From: Vibrio splendidus
GTDB taxonomy: Bacteria; Pseudomonadota; Gammaproteobacteria; Enterobacterales; Vibrionaceae
Reading direction: 5' to 3'
Assembly: GCF_024347615.1 (NCBI RefSeq)
Contig: NZ_AP025508.1
Coordinates: 682,001 to 746,000 of the forward strand
DNA length: 64,000 nt
The notes under the pieces are model-generated. The model was not told the origin of the DNA. It made no database searches and saw only the letters and a program-made list of their open reading frames with translations. Shown one piece after another: positions 57,291 to 64,000 of this stretch (its first letter is position 1; the number at the start of each line of letters is the position of its first letter). The position numbers were made by a program, and so were the translations under genes.

Positions 57291-60224
57291 TTAATGAAAA
57301 CCTTCGATAAAGGTCGCAGCGAACCCTTTCAACCGTTCAGCGATACGAGGAAGGATTGTGCGGCGTGTTCTAAAAGTCATCTTCTCAGTTGTTAGCTGAG
57401 CAATGTCATCTGACTTCAAGCTCTCCACATTCAAACCATTTTCTATGTTCGTTACCATTTCACCAAACTTATCGGAGTCGAGCTTCTCTTCCTCGGCAAT
57501 TTGGCTTATTTCCTTTTGCTTCTGCTCTTCAATGTATTCATCGAATTGTTCGCCTTGTACTAAGCCCTGTAAGCTCTTTTCGATAAACCCTTCAATCAGG
57601 TGACGCTTACTGTGAAGTGTTGGCTCAGATGCGAGCAGGTTTGCGATAACCTGACGTTTCTTATCCTTGGCGTCATCACATGACTCTTCTAGCATGGTTT
57701 GTAGAAGGTGACGTATGTAGCCTACATTCACGTTGTCGCGTTGAAGCAGCTCTAATTCAAAGTCGATGTCAGCGAGGATTGATTCTTTATCCGTCGGGTT
57801 GCCTTTCAACTCTCTGGCTAAATCACCGTACTTCGAGGCGTAATCAACAAACTCTTGTTCTGAAATACCTAGTGCTTCTATGTCGAAATCACTGAAAGTT
57901 TCAAGCTGGTTTTTCAGGCGCATTAAAATACGGAACTGTTTAATGAACCCTGCTTGTATGTCTTCATCTGGCAGATCATCAACACTCTGCACATCTGGGG
58001 CTATTGCTTTTAACGCTTCAAGCGCTTTGGCGAAGTCTTCTGTCAAACCTCCAAGGTCTGGTACTTCGATGTACTCTGTCGGTTGTTTATTTGAAAACAG
58101 TGCAAACGCTTCATCGGCTTGTGGCTTCAAGTTGCGGTAGCACATTACGTTACCGTGAGATTTCACCGTGCCGTTCAATCTATTGGTACGAGAGAAGGCT
58201 TGAACTAAACCGTGATACTTGAGGTTCTTATCCACATAGATAGTGTTTAGGCTCGGCGCATCGAACCCCGTAAGGAACATGTTCACTACGAGTAAAATAT
58301 CCACTTCACCATTTTTGGTACGATTAGAGAGATCTTTGTAGTAGTTGTAGAAGCTGTCGGTATCTTGGGTTGAATAGCTCGTGCCAAATTGTTCGTTGTA
58401 ATCACCAATGTACGAATCTAGCTTGTCTCGACTATGCACTTTCGCATTGGCTTCCGCTAAGCCTTTTACGTTCACTTCCCCTTCAAACTCTTCCGCTTCA
58501 TTGACACCATAGCTAAATATGGTCGCAATGTTGAGCTTGTGCTTACCTTCCGCCTTGAGAGCCTTAAAGGTGTCGTAGTAGGTGATTAAATCAGGGACAC
58601 TCGCCACACACAGCATCGCATTGAACTTATGTTTGGTCTTGAACTTATGAATGCCAATGATGTGCTCACAGACTTGTTTTATGCGCTTAGGAGAGCTGAA
58701 GAACTCCGATATATCAATGCTGGATACATCGGCATCTAAGCCTGTTTGTTTGTGCTTTAGCTTGCCGTAATACTCGATGGCAAAAGGCAGTACGTTGTCA
58801 TCTCGAATCGCATCGACAATCACATAGCTGTGCAGACGTTCACCAAACAGATCTTTGGTAGTTCTCTTTTGAACGCCCTTACCTTCCACTTTTTTAGCGG
58901 TGGCGTTATCGGCAAAGATAGGCGTACCCGTAAAACCAAAGAGCTGAGCTTTCTCGAAGAACTCAACAATATTCTGGTGGGTTTCACCAAACTGACTGCG
59001 GTGACATTCGTCGAAGATGAAGACCACCCGCTCTTGGCGTAAGTGTTCCACTTGCCCTTTGAAGCGAGGCTTGGTAATCAGGTTATTGAGCTTTTGAATC
59101 GTGGTGATCGTCAGCTTGTTGATACGATTTACGTTACTGCTGTAGATCGGTGAGTATTCGGCAACTTGCAGTAGCGCCTCACTATCATCGGCACTTTGTG
59201 ATGTGGTCGCTCTTGTGGATTGGGGTACAGGTCGAGATCCGAGGAACTGGTTTAATAGACTCTTAGTATCACCTGTACTGTCGACACTGCCTTTTAGGAA
59301 GGCATCAAACTCTCTAGCGGTTTGGTAGTCGAGGTCTTTACGGTCGACCACAAACACCACTCTGTCGACGTTATCTAATCTCGATAAGATTTGAGCGGTT
59401 TTGAAACTGGTTAGGGTTTTACCACTGCCTGTGGTATGCCAGATATAACCATGCTTATCACTGGTCTTAACCTGCTCTACAATCGCCTCTACTGCGTAAA
59501 ATTGGTAAGGGCGTAGCACCATTAAAAACTTACCCGTTTCATTCTGAACGATGTAACGGCTGAGCATCTTAGTCAGATGTTCTTTATTCAAGAAAGCATC
59601 CGCAAATTGGTGCAGCACATTAATCTTGTTGTTATCGACATCCGTCCAGTGGAAGGTCTGCTTGAATGACAACTCACGGTTGTTTGAGAAGTATTTGGTA
59701 TTCACACCATTGGATATCACAAACAACTGGATGTAGTTAAACAGCCCGCCTTCTGCACCAAAAGTATGCTTGTCGTAGCGTGTGATTTGGTTGAATGCCT
59801 CAGCCATTTCAATGCCACGACGTTTAAGCTCTATCTGCACTAACGGCAAGCCGTTCACCAAGATAGTCACATCGTAGCGATTCTCATATTTACCGTGCAT
59901 GGTGACTTGGTTCGTCACTTGGAAAATATTCTTTGAGGCATCGGTATTCAACAAAGTGAGGTAGCTGATGGTGCCATCGTCATGCACTACATCGACCTTA
60001 CCTTTGAGGCGTTTGGATTTGTCGAAGATGTTACCTTTCTCAAGGCTAATGAGCACATTCTCAAATTCACGCTTGGTTAGCGTTAGGTTGTTCGCACGCT
60101 CAAGCTGTAGCTTTAGGTTAGCTTTAAGCGCGGCGGCGTTCTCTATCTTGACTGGTTCAAAATTCGCTGCGGTAAGCTGGGCGATTAAGTCATTTTCAAG
60201 TTTTGCTTCTGATTGTGTGCTCAT
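57291..60224 (-). CDS. hsdR: HsdR, type I restriction enzyme endonuclease/translocase subunit
   Basis: Protein of 977 residues. The N-terminal nuclease domain has D118 and E132-x-K134 (VQIELKRRG) with a Q146-x3-Y150 motif. The SF2 motor has TTGSGKT (264-270), VFVVDRKDLD, FDECHRSQF, GFTGTP and QAFSRTNRLN. The helical C-terminus joins HsdM/HsdS. It cuts unmodified DNA after translocation. It is the last gene of hsdM-hsdS-hsdR. All motifs appear intact. Confidence 0.95.
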   Translation of the reverse strand: MSTQSEAKLENDLIAQLTAANFEPVKIENAAALKANLKLQLERANNLTLTKREFENVLISLEKGNIFDKSKRLKGKVDVVHDDGTISYLTLLNTDASKNIFQVTNQVTMHGKYENRYDVTILVNGLPLVQIELKRRGIEMAEAFNQITRYDKHTFGAEGGLFNYIQLFVISNGVNTKYFSNNRELSFKQTFHWTDVDNNKINVLHQFADAFLNKEHLTKMLSRYIVQNETGKFLMVLRPYQFYAVEAIVEQVKTSDKHGYIWHTTGSGKTLTSFKTAQILSRLDNVDRVVFVVDRKDLDYQTAREFDAFLKGSVDSTGDTKSLLNQFLGSRPVPQSTRATTSQSADDSEALLQVAEYSPIYSSNVNRINKLTITTIQKLNNLITKPRFKGQVEHLRQERVVFIFDECHRSQFGETHQNIVEFFEKAQLFGFTGTPIFADNATAKKVEGKGVQKRTTKDLFGERLHSYVIVDAIRDDNVLPFAIEYYGKLKHKQTGLDADVSSIDISEFFSSPKRIKQVCEHIIGIHKFKTKHKFNAMLCVASVPDLITYYDTFKALKAEGKHKLNIATIFSYGVNEAEEFEGEVNVKGLAEANAKVHSRDKLDSYIGDYNEQFGTSYSTQDTDSFYNYYKDLSNRTKNGEVDILLVVNMFLTGFDAPSLNTIYVDKNLKYHGLVQAFSRTNRLNGTVKSHGNVMCYRNLKPQADEAFALFSNKQPTEYIEVPDLGGLTEDFAKALEALKAIAPDVQSVDDLPDEDIQAGFIKQFRILMRLKNQLETFSDFDIEALGISEQEFVDYASKYGDLARELKGNPTDKESILADIDFELELLQRDNVNVGYIRHLLQTMLEESCDDAKDKKRQVIANLLASEPTLHSKRHLIEGFIEKSLQGLVQGEQFDEYIEEQKQKEISQIAEEEKLDSDKFGEMVTNIENGLNVESLKSDDIAQLTTEKMTFRTRRTILPRIAERLKGFAATFIEGFH

Positions 60225-60280
60225 AGTTCTTCTTTTTCTAAATCCATTTATTTAACGCAGATAATTGGGCAGTCAACAAG

Positions 60281-60368
60281 GCAGCAATTGAACGAAGCCC
60301 TAGGAGCATAATGCGCTATGTGACGAGGGTGAGCGAAAGCCGCTAACGCCGTTGACGGTTCAATTAGC
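60281..60368. repeat. Structured inverted-repeat segment between hsdS and hsdR
   Basis: GCAATTGAAC (60284-60293) and GTTCAATT-A-GC (60358-60368) enclose 64 GC-richer bases that hold smaller pairings (CATA/TATG, AGCG/CGCT). The rest of the 148-base gap shows nothing else. Confidence 0.55.
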
Positions 60369-60372
60369 AAAG

Positions 60373-61653
60373 TTAAACGAACATCTGTTGCAATAAGCCT
60401 TTCTTCCACTCTTTGGCTTTCTCTAGCTCAGAGTTAGCTAGCTCTATTTTCCTATCGATAGATGATAAAAAATTGCTCATCTTGGCTTGTTCCCCCAATG
60501 AAGGTACTGAAATATCAAATTTCGACATTGCTTCTTGTGACATTGTTGGAATTGCACCACCCACTATAAATGCTTCAATTTGCTTTTTAACATTACTAGT
60601 TATAAGCAACCTTGAAAGAAAATATCCCGACATTTTTGAAGCTTCTGCTTTTATAACCACTATCTGCGGATTGATAGTCGATCGTTCCTTTACTTCGCCA
60701 ACAAAAGCAGATTTCCCATAAGTAGAACCAGTCTTCACAAACAATATATCTTGAGGTTTTAATTGAATTTCTGGGGATTCATCATATTTAAAATCCGAAA
60801 TTCTAGTCAGTTTCGAATAATTAAGTTGCCCACCAACAATATTCGTTGGACTAAACGCTATCGCACCTCCATGTTCCACAATATCATTTACTGTATAGCC
60901 TCTGTACCCTATGCGACCTTTGATCTGTGCAATATCACCCAACGTCTTCTCTTCCCAATCAGGAAACTCGCTGCCATCACCAGCTTTGAATCGTAGCGTA
61001 GGTGGTGTGAAGGTAAGCAGCCCGTCTTGCTCGTGCCACTTGCCATTGAATAACTGCTGCATCACCCCTTTTTTGTACTCGGTGAGCTTGTCTTTCTTCT
61101 CTGACAGCAGTCCAATCTTCTCATCGACCTTTGATAAGAAAGAGGCGATTTTTTGTTGTTCAGGGAGGAGGCAGTAAGTAACTTTATACTTATTCAAGAA
61201 AGCTTTATTGACGTTCTTTTGCGCACCGGGGTCTGCGATATTGTCCATCTTTCTTTGATGGGTCGATAGGAGGAAATGTAGAAAGTATGGGTCAGTATTT
61301 ACAGGCTCCAGATTAATCAAACTGTCTGGACAAGCCATTGGTATTTGCAGCACACCTGTATAGCCAATGTTCGCAGCAATAGTTATAAGCACTGTATTTT
61401 CAGCGAACAATTTACTTACGCCTAACCCTTTCTCATTCAAAGTTTGAGTAAAGTTACGTATATACCCATTCGAATTTGCGACGTCACTAGTTTGCACAAA
61501 TGGAATGTTACCGTTGTAATATATAGGGTTATTCCGTGGTCTAGGTGTAAACTTACCTCGTTCGATTTTTGCGATTTTAGGTAGAAAATTTGACGTCCAC
61601 TCAGCTTCAAACTCACCAAACCTCAGCTTCGGCACATTCGTTTGTTCAGTCAT
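60373..61653 (-). CDS. hsdS: HsdS, type I restriction-modification specificity subunit
   Basis: Protein of 426 residues with two target-recognition domains (about 15-150 and 225-370), each followed by a conserved coiled-coil spacer (LPEQQKIASFLSKVDEKI and LGEQAKMSNFLSSIDRKI). It sets the bipartite DNA target for methylation and cleavage. The recognition domains are clearly more AT-rich than the spacers, a sign of domain exchange. It starts 12 bases after hsdM. The target sequence cannot be predicted. Confidence 0.94.
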   Translation of the reverse strand: MTEQTNVPKLRFGEFEAEWTSNFLPKIAKIERGKFTPRPRNNPIYYNGNIPFVQTSDVANSNGYIRNFTQTLNEKGLGVSKLFAENTVLITIAANIGYTGVLQIPMACPDSLINLEPVNTDPYFLHFLLSTHQRKMDNIADPGAQKNVNKAFLNKYKVTYCLLPEQQKIASFLSKVDEKIGLLSEKKDKLTEYKKGVMQQLFNGKWHEQDGLLTFTPPTLRFKAGDGSEFPDWEEKTLGDIAQIKGRIGYRGYTVNDIVEHGGAIAFSPTNIVGGQLNYSKLTRISDFKYDESPEIQLKPQDILFVKTGSTYGKSAFVGEVKERSTINPQIVVIKAEASKMSGYFLSRLLITSNVKKQIEAFIVGGAIPTMSQEAMSKFDISVPSLGEQAKMSNFLSSIDRKIELANSELEKAKEWKKGLLQQMFV

Positions 61654-61665
61654 AAAATACTTCCC

Positions 61666-63234
61666 CTAGAATGGTGCTTTGATATTAAGCTGAGCACAGA
61701 AATCAGCGATATCTGCATCCACAGAATGCATCTTGGTTTCAAGCTCAGTTAGCTCTGTTGCTACCGCATCAAGGTCTACTGTTTCTTCTTCTTCAAAGGT
61801 GTCTACATAGCGTGGAATGTTGAGGTTATAGTCATTCTCGGCAATCTCAGACAGCTCGGCAACTTGCGAATATTTATCGACTGATTCGCGCTTGCTGTAG
61901 GCTTCTACAATACGAGTAACGTCTTCTTCACGTAGATAGTTTTGAGCTTTGCCTTTTTCGAAGTGGTTAGACGCATCAATGAACAAGACGTTCTCTGCGT
62001 GTTGTCTTGTTTTCTTGAATACAAGAATAGAGGTTGAAATACCCGTACCGAAGAAGATACCCGCAGGTAAGCCAATGACGGCATCGAGATAGTTTTTGTT
62101 CTCGATAAGGTGCTTACGAATATGACCTTCAGCCGCGCCACGGAAAAGAATACCGTGAGGCACAACAACTGCTAGGGTGCCTGTCTCGTTTAACTGGTGA
62201 ACCATGTGCAGTACAAAAGCAAAGTCAGCCTTAGTCTTAGGTGCAAGTTTACCGTAATCAGCAAAACGCTCATCGTTTAGATGTAGATCATTTGCGCTCC
62301 AGTTAGCAGAGAACGGAGGGTTGGCAACCACGGCATCGAAACGCTTATCCAAGTGCATTGGGTGCTCTAGGGTGTCGTCGTTCTTAATGTCGAACTTATC
62401 GTAACGCACACCATGCATTAGCATGTTCATACGAGCAAGGTTAAAGGTGCTTGGATTTTGCTCTTGTCCACAGAACTCTAGGTTGGTGCTTTGTCCTTTT
62501 TTAGACTGGATCTCTCTCGCCACGCGCAACAGCAATGAACCTGAACCACAGGTTGGGTCGTAAACGGATTTTACATCACCACTTAAACTAACGAGCTTAG
62601 CAAGGATTTTAGAAACTTGTTGAGGGGTATAGAACTCACCTGCTTTTTTACCTGCACCTGAAGCAAACTGACCAATCAGGTACTCGTAGGCATCACCCAG
62701 TAGGTCTATCTCGGTATTATCGATTTGGAAGTCGATGTTTTCTAGATGAACCAACACTTGGCAGATAAGCTTGTTGCGAGCGTCTGGGTTCTTACCTAAC
62801 TTGCTAGAGTTAAGGTCGAGTTCTTCAAACAACCCATTGAAGTCATCGGCAGAATCAGCAGAGGTGGTCGATTGCTCTATATCGTTAAGGACGCGGCTTA
62901 GCTCATCAAGAATGAACTCAGACTTCTCGCCACGCTTAGCAAGGCTTGAGAATAGCTGCTTAGGGGCAATGAAGTAGCCAAGGTTCTCGACACACTCATC
63001 ATGCAGTTCTTTAATCAGTTCATCATCAGATTCAGCGCTATTTTCACCAGAGAAAGTGATGCCATCTTCAGCAAGCAGTTCATCACAATAACGGTTCAGT
63101 TTGTCTGATAGGTACTTGTAGAAAATCAGCCCTAAAATGTAATCACGGAAGTCATCGGCTGACATATTGCCACGCAGAGTATTGGCGATATTCCAAAGCT
63201 GTTTTTGCAATTCTTGTTGGTGTTCACGAACCAT
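61666..63234 (-). CDS. hsdM: HsdM, type I restriction-modification methyltransferase subunit
   Basis: N6-adenine methyltransferase of 522 residues. An N-terminal helical domain (about 1-165) is followed by GEFYTP (199-204), the SAM site DPTCGSGSL (226-234) and the catalytic NPPF (305-308). It methylates the host target and forms the core of the restriction complex. First gene of the hsd operon. Confidence 0.96.
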   Translation of the reverse strand: MVREHQQELQKQLWNIANTLRGNMSADDFRDYILGLIFYKYLSDKLNRYCDELLAEDGITFSGENSAESDDELIKELHDECVENLGYFIAPKQLFSSLAKRGEKSEFILDELSRVLNDIEQSTTSADSADDFNGLFEELDLNSSKLGKNPDARNKLICQVLVHLENIDFQIDNTEIDLLGDAYEYLIGQFASGAGKKAGEFYTPQQVSKILAKLVSLSGDVKSVYDPTCGSGSLLLRVAREIQSKKGQSTNLEFCGQEQNPSTFNLARMNMLMHGVRYDKFDIKNDDTLEHPMHLDKRFDAVVANPPFSANWSANDLHLNDERFADYGKLAPKTKADFAFVLHMVHQLNETGTLAVVVPHGILFRGAAEGHIRKHLIENKNYLDAVIGLPAGIFFGTGISTSILVFKKTRQHAENVLFIDASNHFEKGKAQNYLREEDVTRIVEAYSKRESVDKYSQVAELSEIAENDYNLNIPRYVDTFEEEETVDLDAVATELTELETKMHSVDADIADFCAQLNIKAPF

Positions 63235-63400
63235 GATGTGCCTATGGGTTTAGTTATGACGTTAGTTGCCGTCATCTTACCCAAAATCTAGGTTTTTGTC
63301 TTTGAACACCACACATAATCACAGTGCAAAAATACTTTGGAATAGGGAGTTAGAGGTTTTTGAGGGAGAGCTGAAAGGATGGTATTTTTAGGGAGGAGGG

Positions 63401-63423
63401 GAGCCAGCGTGAATTACTGGCTC
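63401..63423. repeat. Hairpin upstream of hsdM
   Basis: GAGCCAG / CTGGCTC with a nine-base loop, in the gap between the edge gene and hsdM. No T run on either strand. Confidence 0.45.
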
Positions 63424-63435
63424 AAGCTCTAGGAC

Positions 63436-63478
63436 ATTCCGTTCTTTCAGTTGATTAAATAAACGTAAAGAACGGAAT
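63436..63478. repeat. Perfect 12-bp inverted repeat upstream of hsdM
   Basis: ATTCCGTTCTTT (63436-63447) and AAAGAACGGAAT (63467-63478) separated by 19 AT-rich bases. It could be an operator or a mRNA hairpin between the edge gene and hsdM. No T run. Confidence 0.6.
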
Positions 63479-63493
63479 AAACGGTTATAGGCG

Positions 63494-64000
63494 CTAGGGG
63501 GCGCTGATGATGTAGTAAAATTTCTTACGCCCAGTTTTGCCACCCATCTTAAAATCAATGAGCTTGCCTGAGAGCTTATCAATGATTTCAATACACTTGT
63601 CACGACCATAGTTAGTATGTTTTACCAGATGATCCCTTAGTTCGGTTTTGTCTGATTCAGTGCTGCTTAATAGGTTGGTAATGAGTGAAATAGCATCTTG
63701 ATACTGATTGACAAACCTTAAGTGATTGCTCTCTTCATCACGCAAAATCTTCTCTTGAGAGTAAGTCTCAGAGTCGACGTTGTAGACAGAATCAACCATA
63801 TCACCGTAAGGCATGTCTTTTGACTTCTCATAAACGTATGTGAGTTCGAGGGCATTGTTGCCTCGAAGCTTCTGGTTGGTCAGTTTTATGTATTTAGTTT
63901 GTAGTCCTGTTTTGTCAATTTTCTCATCTTCAATTTCCATCATGTAGACGCAATCGACATCTTCTTTAAGGTCTGATGTTCCTGAGTAAACAAGGTTGTT
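63494..64000 (-). CDS. 3' part of an unidentified gene, possibly a RecA-fold NTPase
   Basis: The frame is open from the right edge to a TGA/TAA stop at 63494, giving 168 residues; internal ATGs near 63943 are probably not starts because the frame stays open beyond them. The visible beginning, YSGTSDLKEDVDCVYMME, resembles the last strands of RecA/DnaB-like ATPases such as plasmid RepA helicases, and the end is a winged-helix-like basic region (TNYGRDKCIEIIDKL ... GRKKFYYI). It may be a replication protein of the island. Confidence 0.5.
   Translation of the reverse strand, partial: NNLVYSGTSDLKEDVDCVYMMEIEDEKIDKTGLQTKYIKLTNQKLRGNNALELTYVYEKSKDMPYGDMVDSVYNVDSETYSQEKILRDEESNHLRFVNQYQDAISLITNLLSSTESDKTELRDHLVKHTNYGRDKCIEIIDKLSGKLIDFKMGGKTGRKKFYYIISAP

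Noticed and set aside
60281..60368. Integron attC site between hsdS and hsdR
   Set aside because: No RYYYAAC/GTTRRRY core pair is present at the arms, and no integron-cassette organisation is visible around it.

Overview
The window is a stretch of Vibrio chromosome. Gene order, protein lengths and active-site positions across isc-pepB-ndk-rlmN-rodZ-ispG-hisS-yfgM-bamB-der and guaB-guaA fit the genus. Codon use and intergenic repeats look like the Splendidus clade, but the species cannot be fixed from sequence alone. The window starts inside secD and ends inside a gene of a genomic island.

Region 1 (1-22.7 kb) is conserved housekeeping: secD (3' end) and secF; suhB and trmJ divergently; the isc operon (iscR-iscS-iscU-iscA-hscB-hscA-fdx-iscX) preceded by two adjacent near-consensus type 1 IscR sites; pepB; ndk; rlmN; then rodZ-ispG-hisS-yfgM-bamB and der. 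It closes with a stand-alone AlaX-like editing hydrolase, a GAF-GGDEF diguanylate cyclase and a small zinc-ribbon protein.

Region 2 (22.7-34.9 kb) is a complete urea module. It holds the urea ABC transporter urtABCDE followed by urease genes ureD, ureABC, ureE, hupE/ureJ, ureF and ureG. A -24/-12 type promoter and an upstream NtrC-like palindrome precede urtA, so nitrogen control is likely. Hairpins between urtA and urtB, ureD and ureA, and ureC and ureE probably set relative expression.

Region 3 (34.9-55.4 kb) mixes core and accessory chromosomal genes. It includes xseA, guaB and guaA (separated by a short element with terminal inverted repeats), a secreted GH19 chitinase, an NhaC-family antiporter, a SatP-type acetate transporter, an AGCS amino-acid symporter, a beta-CASP nuclease, a PlsC-type acyltransferase, a hypothetical zinc protein, a YeeE/YedE thiosulfate-type transporter, a DUF429 protein, an M15 peptidase and a large exported protein made of four retropepsin-like repeats.

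Region 4 (55.6 kb to the right edge) is one end of an integrated element. The last 21 bases of a tmRNA (ssrA) gene and its terminator remain on the minus strand at the junction, the usual scar of integration at the 3' end of ssrA. Inside lie a relaxase-like HUH protein, a run of inverted repeats that could be a transfer origin, a small hypothetical gene, a type I restriction-modification operon (hsdM-hsdS-hsdR) and the 3' part of a gene that leaves the window. The integrase and the intact ssrA should lie to the right, outside the window.

No rRNA, intact tRNA, CRISPR array or complete insertion sequence was seen.
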